Shown here in pieces: positions 36,601-44,789 of a DNA stretch of 52,062 nucleotides. A program made the position numbers and the translations under genes. The stretch is from a virus. The number at the start of each line of letters is the position of its first letter. The first letter of the stretch is position 1. The notes under the pieces were generated by a model, which saw only the letters and a program-made list of their open reading frames with translations, was not told where the DNA came from and did not search any database. The stretch covers positions 1-52,062 of IMG/VR virus record IMGVR_UViG_3300033816_001108; one strand, 5' to 3'.

Positions 36601-36717
36601 CTTTAATGACGTGCCGATGACCCCCGCGGGGACCCCCGTCGGTCCTGTTTCGACGGGGCCCGTTAAGTCTATTTCTCTTGTTGTTACTCCTGCGCTTCCA
36701 AATTTGAGCTGTGCCAT
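33646..36717 (-). CDS. Tail sheath protein, paralogue 2
   Basis: 1023 residues. The conserved sheath ends are present: GVPAGVIGTSLKGPAFVP and KKFGPIAVSEWL at the N-terminus, and NVRRLLIDVRRQVREIAQTIIFEPN and GKIFLQPTKTIEFVSLDFV at the C-terminus. It matches paralogue 1 over nearly its whole length by eye, including the outer insertion, so this pair arose by a more recent duplication than the split from paralogue 3. It is preceded by an octamer TATACTTA and followed by a strong terminator, so it can be made in different amounts from the other two. Confidence 0.88.
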   Translation of the reverse strand: MAQLKFGSAGVTTREIDLTGPVETGPTGVPAGVIGTSLKGPAFVPLTYGTLKDFFAKFGESDSKKFGPIAVSEWLSRSTAVTYLRVLGVGDGKQRLKTGTTAGEVNNAGFVVGEEQPAEDGTLSPNPYAVSGGPLGRTYFLGCFMSESVGSTFLSDAGLQGTRRVNSPSVLSASVPIVRGVLMAPSGVVLRLSASYATSAVPGSATPATPANLFGASVGTIVLSASNAPSKQEFTMLLYGHKGTDVAYPNVLTASFDVNSANHISKVLNTDPYKMQQAGHYLAASWDIHPSLAVITGTGFLPVDAGYNCVSSLTHSLGSENSVFLLTSSLARNSGSQTVPNYESFRDRFSNAKTPWVISQKFGGKPVNLFRFHALDSGANISNKVKIGIANITPSNAANYKYGSFNVVLRRMDDTDIEPKVLESFNGVNLDPSSDRYIGKVMGDINAYYDFDRDDSSQKLVIEGNYTLRSRHVRVEVSDEVIDLSVDPTALPMGFRGIAHLMTSGSAIFNVDNAALIDGGLIHNVVEPPLPFRKNIFDGVGAQAQENSRYYWGAKFEHVVDVNDQNSNVTPDKSFNSFTSYFPNFSTAFMNFVVGDNAGAATTDENGIVDSDKFCNNLFSLEHVQIRTGSNGTVEQADDWKHATYVRNGDIQPDDGAKTRAVKVDDLSFSLNRRFLKFSLIMQGGFDGVNIFDEDEHQINNAAVTADMNDADRGREKGPNVSAYLKALEVMKNTTNVDIQLLAIPGIRTPVVTDAAITATEERFDALYIMDMEQVDKDGNLIDITGVVKPSVTETILQHKARNLNTSFAAAYFPDVLMRDPSKQSNTVVVPPSVVVLGALALNDSLGYPWFAPAGQTRGALPTTLETSIQLKDQDLDSLYDEDINPLYAQIINAQGGLNPRGGVVVWGQKTMLQAASALDRINVRRLLIDVRRQVREIAQTIIFEPNREATLARFSAAVTPRLQRIQALAGLDRFRVIIDSSTTTQADVENNTVRGKIFLQPTKTIEFVSLDFVVANNLQSVT

Positions 36718-36743
36718 TTATATCGCTCCTACGCTTTGCATGA

Positions 36744-36751
36744 TAAGTATA
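36744..36751 (-). promoter_or_regulatory. Candidate late promoter of sheath paralogue 2
   Basis: TATACTTA, 26 bases before the ATG at 36717, in the 52-base gap after paralogue 3. The downstream leader shares the GCGATATA(A/G) stretch with the leader of paralogue 1, which suggests the leader was duplicated with the gene. Confidence 0.4.
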
Positions 36752-36769
36752 AGATTCCCGACGTTTGCA

Positions 36770-39700
36770 TCAGACAAATTCGACGCCGGCGTTTGTTACG
36801 ATGAAATCGATCGCAATAAATTCAATTGCTCTCGTTGGGACGACGACGATTCGACCATTCAAACGATTGAGATCGATGTCCTCTTGTGTGTTGTTCGTCT
36901 CATTCATGATGACCTGGTAGGCCTCAATGCCTGCCTGGGTCTGAATAAGGCTGAGTTGAAGAATTGCATCCGCCACAAACTTGTTTCTGACGGCTGGTGT
37001 GTTCTGTTCAAATATGATCCTGTTAGCTATGTTGATGATTAATCTCTTAACCTCTAAGAGCAAACGTCTCACATTAACTCTATCAAGAGCAGACTTTCTT
37101 ATTTGTAACGTCTTCTGTCCGTAGATAACGAATCCCAATCTTGGGAATGTCGCTATAGGATTGATTCTAGCGTCGTATAGACGATCTCTATCCGAGACGT
37201 TCAATCTGACCTCTACGTTGTTAACGAAGTCAAGCGCGGCGCGGTTGAATCCTGCAGGTGCAAACCAAGGATATGCAATAAAGTCGTTGAACCCTAATGC
37301 ACCGAGAGCTGCAACAGACGCAGGAACTTTCACGTATCTGCTGTTCGTCGTATCATTGACATAGACGTTGGGGAAGTAGGTCGCGACGTAGTTGTTATCG
37401 AACGTTCTTTCTTCGAAGATAGCTGCTGTATTTTCGATGTTGATTCTGTTCGTAGAATCATCATAGATTCTATCACTGTTGTCGTCATAATTTGGTATGT
37501 CCATGATGTACATGGCCAATCCATAATCTCTTACTTTCTTTGATGTGTAATTCGTGAGATAATCCTCACGAATACCTGGGAGGGCAAGCAGATTCACATT
37601 GACCTGCAGAGGATCAGTCATTACGTCAATTGCTGTGACATAAGAACTAACTGAGTTATTGTCAACTCCAGTTCCAGCCACGTTAGAAGCAAGACCTGGT
37701 GATGTATATGTGGTTGAGGCTGCTCCCTTAGGAGTTTCAAATGAAGTTGCTTTATCATTCATTCGACGGGCAGCTGGGTCTAGGATATTCAATCCGTCGA
37801 ATCCTCCGCACATGAATGTTGAGAACTTTGCAAACGTTGAGAATCTGTTGAACTGATAGGATTCTCCATTTGATAGTAAGCTCGCTAAAGTGATTCTATC
37901 TCCGAATCCTGAATCGTAGATCGTGTAAGTTGATGGATCAACCTTGGCATTTCTGATATATGCTGCTTCTCTCATGTGAGTTCTAACTGTGCCAGTTAAC
38001 TCAGCTATAGATCCATTTGCAAAAGCGACCTTGGAAAGGCTGAATTTGTTGTTATTGAAAGTGTCAGCACCAGAACCCGTGACTAGAACATCTAGCTTTT
38101 TGATTCCCATGAACTTTGTGAAGCTTTCAATGAGAACGTTCTTTTCTTCACTCAGGTTGTTGTTTAAGGGTTCTGTATTCCTTTCAAACTTCACGCCCCA
38201 GTAATAAGCTGGATTTGTAGACTCAAGAGGTCCAGGTTCGCCACTCCAGTTTGCAGCGGATGAAACTGCGCCGCGGGTTACCTTATATCTGTAAGGTACA
38301 GGAGGAAGAATAGAACTTGCTAAACTTGAGCCTCCGGTACCTACTGATCCCCATAGTCTATTTCTTGTTGGAACAGAATCTTTCAAATTATCGTTTGTCT
38401 TCAGAAGCTCAAACCCTCTGAAACCGAAAGGCAAAGATTTTGCAGGGATTTTTTTCTCTTCCACAGCGGGAGACATGACTACTCTGACAAACTTTGAAAT
38501 ATTTTGGTACTTTCCTGTCGTAACGATGCGTCTTTCTACCAATATGTCTTGATCAAAGTCATAAGTCACTTTGCGATCTCCTACTAACTTTGCCACATAG
38601 TTGTCGGCGTCGGGATCGAGTGAACAATTTACAAACTCTTCTATGATAACTGGATTTACGTCCGTATCATTAAAATCGCGAATTTGTAGATTGAATGTTC
38701 CATAATCATATGCGTCATTCTCAGAAACCTTAAGATTGCTGATCGACACCTTGTAAAGACTGTTTGCGTATTCTCCATCGTCGATAGATTCAACGGCAAA
38801 CAAATCATATTCTGACGTTCCGAAAGGCTGAGAAATAAAGTACGGAGTTTTGGGTGCCGTGAATCTAGTATCGAATGAACCAAATGCTCCGCTGAAATGA
38901 AGTGATGGATCTCCAGATGCTGGACTATTAAAGCTTGATCCTGATAATATTGCTACCTTATCATTATCAAGAACCGAGGCAACTTCATCATCTACAGCAA
39001 AGTCCGTGTATAGCAAGTGCTGATACTGCGCAAATTTTTCAGGATCCTTATTTAACACTTTACCAAAGTAATCTGCGCTAGTAGGGTTAAGAGATGCTGT
39101 ATAAACCTTCAATCCTGCTTTCCCATCATCATAAGAGAAAGCTGATCCTAAAGTGGATGAAATGACTAACTTGACTTTTCCGCTCTTTACAGCTCCTTCA
39201 TCATCAACAGAAACCACACCATCGAAGCTGGTTCCTATGCTTTGATCTCCGTCTAAAACAAGCATTCTAGCGCCAGATGCCATAAGAACGACGCCTCTAA
39301 CAAGCGAAACGTTGCTGGTTTGAGTCCTAGAATCATTGTCAGTGAACATAGGCATTCCTGCTGGTTCATCCGCCGTATCGATCGTGTGATCAGCTACGAT
39401 GAACTGCACACCCCCGACATGTCGTTTGTATTGATCCTCGGTTAAATCAGTTTTAGTCCCGATCGTCTTAAATCCGGCATTCTTTACCTTACCAGTTATA
39501 AGCGTCGTTTGCACGTCGCTTAAAGAACGATTAGAGCCTCCGCCTAGGACGCGCATATACGTTAACGCTGTTCTATTTTTCAAAAACTCATTGACGGCAT
39601 AGGGACCAAACTTTTTTGGATCTAGATCGCCAAAAATGCTTACGAATTCGTTAAAGTTAGAAACAGCAACTGGTACGAAAGCCGGTCCTTTTTTAGAAGT

Positions 39701-39805
39701 ACCAATCACGCCTGCAGGAACTCCGACGGGTCCTGACGGAGGCGGTGCCTTAAGCTCAATTTCTCTTTCAAAAAAATTAGGTGATCTAAAAACTTGTTCA
39801 GCCAT
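36770..39805 (-). CDS. Tail sheath protein, paralogue 3 (most divergent)
   Basis: 1011 residues. The conserved N-terminus (GPVGVPAGVIGTSKKGPAFVP, KKFGPYAVNEFL, TYMRVLGGG) and C-terminus (NVRRLLLEVKRLIINIANRIIFEQN, GRIVVVPTRAIEFIAIDFIV) identify it. The middle region differs more, and the last residues (TNAGVEFV) lack the LQS found at the ends of the other two. It is the first of the three in transcription order, next to the neck genes. It may be the ancestral copy, or the one that forms specialised discs near the neck or baseplate. Confidence 0.86.
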   Translation of the reverse strand: MAEQVFRSPNFFEREIELKAPPPSGPVGVPAGVIGTSKKGPAFVPVAVSNFNEFVSIFGDLDPKKFGPYAVNEFLKNRTALTYMRVLGGGSNRSLSDVQTTLITGKVKNAGFKTIGTKTDLTEDQYKRHVGGVQFIVADHTIDTADEPAGMPMFTDNDSRTQTSNVSLVRGVVLMASGARMLVLDGDQSIGTSFDGVVSVDDEGAVKSGKVKLVISSTLGSAFSYDDGKAGLKVYTASLNPTSADYFGKVLNKDPEKFAQYQHLLYTDFAVDDEVASVLDNDKVAILSGSSFNSPASGDPSLHFSGAFGSFDTRFTAPKTPYFISQPFGTSEYDLFAVESIDDGEYANSLYKVSISNLKVSENDAYDYGTFNLQIRDFNDTDVNPVIIEEFVNCSLDPDADNYVAKLVGDRKVTYDFDQDILVERRIVTTGKYQNISKFVRVVMSPAVEEKKIPAKSLPFGFRGFELLKTNDNLKDSVPTRNRLWGSVGTGGSSLASSILPPVPYRYKVTRGAVSSAANWSGEPGPLESTNPAYYWGVKFERNTEPLNNNLSEEKNVLIESFTKFMGIKKLDVLVTGSGADTFNNNKFSLSKVAFANGSIAELTGTVRTHMREAAYIRNAKVDPSTYTIYDSGFGDRITLASLLSNGESYQFNRFSTFAKFSTFMCGGFDGLNILDPAARRMNDKATSFETPKGAASTTYTSPGLASNVAGTGVDNNSVSSYVTAIDVMTDPLQVNVNLLALPGIREDYLTNYTSKKVRDYGLAMYIMDIPNYDDNSDRIYDDSTNRINIENTAAIFEERTFDNNYVATYFPNVYVNDTTNSRYVKVPASVAALGALGFNDFIAYPWFAPAGFNRAALDFVNNVEVRLNVSDRDRLYDARINPIATFPRLGFVIYGQKTLQIRKSALDRVNVRRLLLEVKRLIINIANRIIFEQNTPAVRNKFVADAILQLSLIQTQAGIEAYQVIMNETNNTQEDIDLNRLNGRIVVVPTRAIEFIAIDFIVTNAGVEFV

Positions 39806-39845
39806 TCTCCTGCTCCTTCATGAATACACTGGGAATTTCTTCGTA

Positions 39846-39853
39846 TAAGTATT
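39846..39853 (-). promoter_or_regulatory. Candidate late promoter of sheath paralogue 3
   Basis: AATACTTA on the minus strand, 40 bases before the ATG at 39805, in a 75-base gap. The start has a good AGGAG-type ribosome binding site. The match to the octamer is imperfect. Confidence 0.25.
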
Positions 39854-39880
39854 CAAGAGAATTCTAAAAAACTGGAGTGG

Positions 39881-41221
39881 TCACTTAGTAGTTTCGTATG
39901 TTAGATCACCTAGTAGCGTGTCAGCAGCCGCAGGATTAGATTTTGAAGAAAAATCATTTGACGGTTTTATGACAGTTTCTCCTGACGCATTGGATGTTCT
40001 AAAAACCCTAGCGTAAGTCGCAACATTTTTACCTGAAGAGTTTTGAGTAATTATTTTTTGGTACACTGGTCTATTTTGTTTGGATGACCTGGTTTGTAGT
40101 GCAGGATCATTTGAGACAGCAGAGTCCGTTGGAGAATATAGTTTAGTACCGCTTCTGCGTTGATCTTCTCTATTATTTTTGGTGTCAGACAACGGAAGAG
40201 TCGGATCATCGGATCCGAGGAAAGGATCTTCAACTAAATTGATAGGCGACGCGGGATCATCGTCTTTTGGCGCAACGGTTTCAAATTTTATAATCGGAGA
40301 TGAAACATAACGTTTTATTGGAACCCCAGTTCCAGGAGACTGCGTGGCAAACAAGTAAGCGAGAACTTTTACATTAAATTTATATTTGATGATTCTCTCC
40401 TCTTGTGACATGTCATCGACGTTATTTTCGGGTTCGTATGAATTATCCTCAACTTTAGCGATGAACCAGTATCCTTTGGTCGTGTTAAGCTTCCAAGAAT
40501 TACCTTGCGGTAAAAAAGAAGCAACAATATTTTCTAAAATCTGATTCATATGTTGCGTGTATTGAGTCCACAGAGTAATCTCATAACGAATGTTATAAAA
40601 TTGAGGAGCAGGAATGACTATGGTCTCATAGATATTTTTTTTCTTGATATCTGCAAGCCAAGCTCCATCTATTATGGCTGATGATTCTTCATCTTCTCCG
40701 ACAGTTCTGTCAGTCAAGATCTGACCATCGACGTATTCTTTGTTGGGATTAGTCGCTACATTCAGTTGGTTTTTTAATAAAAATCGATTAATAAGATTTT
40801 GATATTTTCTATCGGATTTATCAAGGCGTCTTTTTATGATGATTTCACCGGTTTGTTGATTTATACCTCTACCGGCGATGTCTTCGTCTGAATTTTGGGA
40901 AATTCCCGTCCTTACGATAGTGATCAAAGGAAGTATCAAAGAATTATTTCTATCTCTTAAGGCTTTTCTCTTCTTCAAGATTGCCCATTTTTCTCCCGAC
41001 GCAAAGATAACAGGAACATTTTTTGGTACTGAATTATCACCATTGACTTGCAAGGTTAACTCTTTATCAAACAAATTAAAAATCGAAACATCAACGTCTT
41101 CCAATCCGACGGGAGGGATTGTAAATTCAGCCGTTCCTTGGTGCGTTTTATCAATTAACCCTGGCACGCCAAACTGAGGATTGCTGTTAGAATTAAATCT
41201 GGTAGGCATAGTTCTGCTCAT
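39881..41221 (-). CDS. Tail completion / sheath stabiliser protein (gp15-like candidate)
   Basis: 446 residues. The arrangement PQFYNIRYEITLWTQYTQHMNQILENIVASFLP, followed later by RIIKYKFNVKVLAYLFA, parallels T4 gp15, where a YELSIFTRYEDDMFQIVEQILPYF segment is followed by a beta strand (WSLTFEVNGWMY). gp15 caps the tail below the neck. The protein is longer than T4 gp15 (272 residues). The N-terminal half (LITIVRTGIS) also fits. The C-terminal 110 residues are polar and probably disordered. It follows the gp14-like gene with a 4-base overlap and precedes the sheath genes, which is the expected neck-to-tail order. Confidence 0.55.
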   Translation of the reverse strand: MSRTMPTRFNSNSNPQFGVPGLIDKTHQGTAEFTIPPVGLEDVDVSIFNLFDKELTLQVNGDNSVPKNVPVIFASGEKWAILKKRKALRDRNNSLILPLITIVRTGISQNSDEDIAGRGINQQTGEIIIKRRLDKSDRKYQNLINRFLLKNQLNVATNPNKEYVDGQILTDRTVGEDEESSAIIDGAWLADIKKKNIYETIVIPAPQFYNIRYEITLWTQYTQHMNQILENIVASFLPQGNSWKLNTTKGYWFIAKVEDNSYEPENNVDDMSQEERIIKYKFNVKVLAYLFATQSPGTGVPIKRYVSSPIIKFETVAPKDDDPASPINLVEDPFLGSDDPTLPLSDTKNNREDQRRSGTKLYSPTDSAVSNDPALQTRSSKQNRPVYQKIITQNSSGKNVATYARVFRTSNASGETVIKPSNDFSSKSNPAAADTLLGDLTYETTK

Positions 41222-41883
41222 TCATCATAAAAAGAATTACCAGCACCAGTAGAATCTCCTTTGCTGGAAACTTCTCTGGGACCTGAGATTGGTGGGTCAA
41301 GAACCCCTTGCTTCACCAAATCTCTAACGTCGGCTGTCGGACCTTCGGCATTTTCTTCAACACCTCTTTGCTGTACGAATGTGGTTTGCGTAGCATCTTT
41401 ATCGGTGTACTCAATGCCAGTCGGGCCTTTAACAAGAGCCTTGAATTGACTATCACGTACCCTGAGTCCCACCAACGCGACTCCGTCAATGTTTTCAGCC
41501 TGTCCGTAAATGTTTCTCATGAATCTGTATTCAGTTATTTCATAAAAAACATCGCTAAAAGAATAATAATCGCCGATTGCAGGATTAATACCTTTTTCTA
41601 TCATGTCTCTATGTTGGATGTAAACCTCTGATTTAAAATTAGTGTCTACTCCAAACTTATCTATCTTTGTATCGATCTGAAATTCATTGCTTACTAAAAC
41701 ATCAATAACGATTGGATTATCGAATATTTTTTGCATAGCTTCAGCATAAACTTCATGAGTCTTGGTCTTAGTTTCTGAGATAGGATAGTAATAGATCTTT
41801 TGGCCGATCACATCTTTTATCACTTCTTTTGTGATGTCAGAAATGAAATTAATTTCTCTTTGTGTGATAAAAAGACGAGCCAT
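41218..41883 (-). CDS. Neck protein (gp14-like candidate)
   Basis: 221 residues. The segment GINPAIGDYYSFSDVFYEITEYRFMRNIYGQ resembles the part of T4 gp14 that reads [30 protein letters not shown], including the Tyr/Gln ending. The C-terminal 60 residues are polar and disordered. It sits between gp13-like and gp15-like genes, the order expected for neck assembly, with short gaps. The call rests on the motif and the order. Overall similarity to T4 would be low. Confidence 0.55.
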   Translation of the reverse strand: MARLFITQREINFISDITKEVIKDVIGQKIYYYPISETKTKTHEVYAEAMQKIFDNPIVIDVLVSNEFQIDTKIDKFGVDTNFKSEVYIQHRDMIEKGINPAIGDYYSFSDVFYEITEYRFMRNIYGQAENIDGVALVGLRVRDSQFKALVKGPTGIEYTDKDATQTTFVQQRGVEENAEGPTADVRDLVKQGVLDPPISGPREVSSKGDSTGAGNSFYDE

Positions 41884-41898
41884 AAATTATTCTCCAGT

Positions 41899-43074
41899 CT
41901 ATCCTATCGAAATAGCCTTGCCTAACGGCATAGGGATAAATCTAAGCTGCTTGTTCAAGTTTTCAGCGGCGAGGGCGTCTGTCTCAAGCAATTTTGCATA
42001 TGTCAAATTTGCCAAAAATTCTTTCATCTGAGTGTTTAATCTCTCTTTATCTTCGCGAGCTTGAGTAATTAAAGCCTCGCCATTAAGCTGAAGATCGGCA
42101 TTAGGTATGGGAACTGTTTGAAATTTTGATCGAATCAATCCTAACAACTCTTTACATAAGGCTAAAGTAAACTGTCTAATCCATTGTCTCCCAGGTTGAT
42201 TTATCGACGCGAATGGAATATTACCTAAAGGAACGTTACTGGGACCAGATATACCATAAATTGAATCATCATGGTAAGCTGGCATAAGAGGATTCTGCGG
42301 TTTTACGACTTTGATGTACAGCCTTCCTGTCTGCAAATCTGTGGTGGGTATGGGATAAATTCTCAACTTTCTGCCCATAATTTCGTAGCTATAATTTGAC
42401 CTTCTAACCCTAAAAGCTGTCTCTAGCATCCCTCTTCTTAACACGTCTTCAAAAACAGGCAACACATAAAAAACTGTAGAGTTAACATAAGATTCGTAAT
42501 TAAAATTGGTTGCCAAAAAGTTAGTAATATTAGATGCATTTAATAAAAAGTGTTGAGCGGCAAGGGGCTCAAAATGAAAAACTTCAGCAATCTTCAACTT
42601 GCCTTTTGATCCTGATACCATGGAATCATAGATTCCAATTCCTGTTTCGTTGTCTTTTACTTCAGAATAAATGTCATAATCTTGTCGACCAGTGGCGAGG
42701 TCAAGATACCCTAACGTCGCATCGTAAGATCCTCCTACGAAAGCTTGGGAAGCGTATGGTTCTGCCATACGTAACAAGTGTTCCAGCGTTTGTCTGGCAT
42801 ATTTGTTCGTCAGATCTGCACTTCCTGTAGGCAAGCCCAACAAGTTTGTCAATTCGGACGTTATTTTTGTCTCATGTATTAAACGACTATATTCACAACA
42901 AGCTTCTTCAAAACATGCCCATATCTCTTTTTTGGTCAATTCTACAGACAACACATCATCACCGAGTTTGCGCTTGACGAACAAGACCATTGCGTCGGCT
43001 TCTGATTGAAAAGTTGCGTCCGAATCAAAAAATCCGAACGGCGTAGGACCAATCGTCGTTGAAAACGTAGACAT
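41899..43074 (-). CDS. Neck protein (gp13-like candidate)
   Basis: 391 residues from the ATG at 43074. The earlier start at 43122 is a TTG and is less likely. The C-terminal part (GRQWIRQFTLALCKELLGLIRSKFQTVPIPNADLQLNGEALITQAREDKERL) follows a pattern common to gp13-like neck proteins of T4-type phages, which close the head after packaging. It begins the neck cluster, upstream of the gp14-like and gp15-like genes. The ribosome binding site is weak. Confidence 0.62.
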   Translation of the reverse strand: MSTFSTTIGPTPFGFFDSDATFQSEADAMVLFVKRKLGDDVLSVELTKKEIWACFEEACCEYSRLIHETKITSELTNLLGLPTGSADLTNKYARQTLEHLLRMAEPYASQAFVGGSYDATLGYLDLATGRQDYDIYSEVKDNETGIGIYDSMVSGSKGKLKIAEVFHFEPLAAQHFLLNASNITNFLATNFNYESYVNSTVFYVLPVFEDVLRRGMLETAFRVRRSNYSYEIMGRKLRIYPIPTTDLQTGRLYIKVVKPQNPLMPAYHDDSIYGISGPSNVPLGNIPFASINQPGRQWIRQFTLALCKELLGLIRSKFQTVPIPNADLQLNGEALITQAREDKERLNTQMKEFLANLTYAKLLETDALAAENLNKQLRFIPMPLGKAISIG

Positions 43075-43137
43075 AATACTACGTATCTTCGAACACAATA
43101 ATTTTCGTTTGCTGAGAACCAATAACTGAATTATTGT

Positions 43138-43521
43138 CTAAGGATCGTTAGGATCGTATGCGTACGTCGCGGTGACTTCATCTCCCGTGTGCGGAGGAAA
43201 ATTCATGGTGATTACTTTGCCTGATATGCTAAAATCTTTAGCTTCTCCATTATTTCTGTGTTGAAGAACTCCGTTCACGAATAACATTACTTCAGTGTCA
43301 GCGACGGGAGTATAAGACAGTTCAAAAATGGTGTTCAAATCATCGGTCACACCAGTTAAAGTCTCATTCCATATCATGGTCACCGTTGTCAATGACGCTA
43401 AATTATTGATTGTCTGTAATAATTGTTGCGTCTCTTCAGGAGTTGATACGTATTGCAAACGCGGACGTGGCCTGTAATACGAATATGCTTTTCTAGTTCG
43501 TGAGGCGTCTCTAAATGCCAT
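43138..43521 (-). CDS. Small virion protein with shared N-terminal docking motif
   Basis: 127 residues. The first 20 residues (R8-x-RK-x-YS-(F/Y)2-R17-x-x-P20) match position for position the start of the 585-residue fibre-like protein at 48588-50345. After this the region around 55-125 (FELSYTPVADTEVMLFVNGVLQ ... KVITMNFPPHTGDEVTATYAY) is a beta domain typical of phage fibre or decoration proteins. It could be a small head or tail decoration protein. An octamer-like TATAAAAT lies 28 bases before the start, inside the end of the peptidase gene. Confidence 0.6.
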   Translation of the reverse strand: MAFRDASRTRKAYSYYRPRPRLQYVSTPEETQQLLQTINNLASLTTVTMIWNETLTGVTDDLNTIFELSYTPVADTEVMLFVNGVLQHRNNGEAKDFSISGKVITMNFPPHTGDEVTATYAYDPNDP

Positions 43522-43539
43522 ATGATGTTGATTAAATAA

Positions 43540-44328
43540 TCACTCGATTATTTTATAAGCCTCAAAGTGCATTCCATCAGGTCTGGACTTAAACCATCCG
43601 CCCCAATAAAACCCGTTTTGGTATGCGATGTCAACCAGATCTCTGACTGATCCCTTTTCGTCCCGAAGAGCAGGACGTATGCCCAACCCATTCCACTGGT
43701 GGTTTATGTCGAATGCTGTGCCCCAAGCATGGTTTGATAGAGAAGTTCTTGATCCTCTCACAAACCGAGGCACCCATGATCCACCCCAGGTTAGAATTTT
43801 TTCATTTAAATTCGCTGATTGCCAATCATCAAACAATTTTAAGAATTGTTTTGATATCTTCCTGTGAACATGGGCGGCACCATTTTGTAAAGACCCTGGT
43901 ACTCCAATTAGTTGAGGGACTTGCACCACGACTATATTATCTTTTGACCAATCGTCAGTGATCTTTATTGCCTCTGGATTTGTCTGCGTCGGGGAAGAAA
44001 CAAAAGAGAACTTTCCAAATAATTTCATTCTTTCAAGAATAGTCAGCGGATTATTATCAGGCCGTGGGGGCCAATTAGGTCCGAGATCACCATCTGAATT
44101 ATCTTTTACTACGTCAAATCCATCTAACAAAGCTGCAGATATGGTTTTAGGACCTACTATGCCATCCGCGTCGAGATCCTTAGAAGTTTGGAATGCTTTT
44201 GTCGCATCAAGCGTAATCAAATCATAATCGCCATTGACGATTACATTAGAGTCGTTGGATAACCCTCTAAGAAAAATTTGCCAACGTTTTACATCGGCAC
44301 CTTTCATTCCTGGATATAACGTTTTCAT
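43540..44328 (-). CDS. Peptidoglycan peptidase: PG-binding domain plus M15 (VanY-like) domain
   Basis: 262 residues. Residues 1-70 form a peptidoglycan-binding type 1 domain (PGMKGADVKRWQIFL, then DGIVGPKTISAAL). Residues 150-262 are an M15 zinc peptidase: SNHAWGTAFD supplies H200 and D207, and GMHFE supplies H254. It cuts peptide cross-links in the cell wall. There is no signal peptide. Its place among neck and fibre genes suggests a virion-associated lysin for entry, but a cytoplasmic endolysin needing a holin is also possible. No holin-like gene lies beside it. Confidence 0.82.
   Translation of the reverse strand: MKTLYPGMKGADVKRWQIFLRGLSNDSNVIVNGDYDLITLDATKAFQTSKDLDADGIVGPKTISAALLDGFDVVKDNSDGDLGPNWPPRPDNNPLTILERMKLFGKFSFVSSPTQTNPEAIKITDDWSKDNIVVVQVPQLIGVPGSLQNGAAHVHRKISKQFLKLFDDWQSANLNEKILTWGGSWVPRFVRGSRTSLSNHAWGTAFDINHQWNGLGIRPALRDEKGSVRDLVDIAYQNGFYWGGWFKSRPDGMHFEAYKIIE
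43550..43557 (-). promoter_or_regulatory. Candidate late promoter for the 127-residue virion protein
   Basis: TATAAAAT, 28 bases before the ATG at 43521 and inside the last codons of the peptidase gene. It is similar to the T4 late element TATAAATA. Low weight by itself. Confidence 0.25.
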
Positions 44329-44332
44329 AATA

Positions 44333-44551
44333 TCAAATGGAAGACAACAAAGCTTGAACCGCAGTCTTCACTCTTTCTCTAAGTTCATCAGGAAGAGCTG
44401 ACAACAACACATAGTGTTCTGCACGCAGAGCATTCTCCACTGGGCCTCCCATAACTTCAGCAGAACTTCTTTGTACACCCACGTTGAGAACTAGCGGAGG
44501 TGCTCCGACTCGATTGCTGATCATTGGTTGATATAAGTCTACCTTTTGCAT
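44333..44551 (-). CDS. Small protein of unknown function
   Basis: 72 residues, not recognised. An extended N-terminus (PMISNRVGAPPLVLNVGVQ) is followed by a helical region (ENALRAEHYVLLSALPDELRERVKTAVQALL). It lies 4 bases before the peptidase gene and 14 bases after a 59-residue coiled-coil gene, so the three look like one translation unit. Confidence 0.6.
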   Translation of the reverse strand: MQKVDLYQPMISNRVGAPPLVLNVGVQRSSAEVMGGPVENALRAEHYVLLSALPDELRERVKTAVQALLSSI

Positions 44552-44565
44552 ATTATTTATTTCTA

Positions 44566-44745
44566 TTACCCTTTTAGAATGTTAGATTTGTTGCTCAAAG
44601 CTTCATTCTTTAACATAAAAGAACTTTTCATTTCGTTCAATTGTTCTTGCAAAGCAGAAGCATCTTGACCTTGCTTGATGGTTTCTTGAATTTGAAGCTC
44701 TAATTGCTTTATCTTCATCAATAATACGTCTGTTGTTGCTGGCAT
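44566..44745 (-). CDS. Small coiled-coil protein (59 residues)
   Basis: An open frame starting MPATTDVLLM and ending SNKSNILKG. The heptad-like pattern (LLMKIKQLELQIQETIKQGQDASALQEQL) predicts a single coiled coil, so it may form a trimeric rod or an adaptor. It sits tightly between the collagen-like gene and the 72-residue gene on the same strand, which supports it. No strong ribosome binding site was found. Function unknown. Confidence 0.6.
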   Translation of the reverse strand: MPATTDVLLMKIKQLELQIQETIKQGQDASALQEQLNEMKSSFMLKNEALSNKSNILKG

Positions 44746-44789
44746 GACTTATATGTTATTTCTGTTTTTGTTAAAGTAAATTAATTGAA

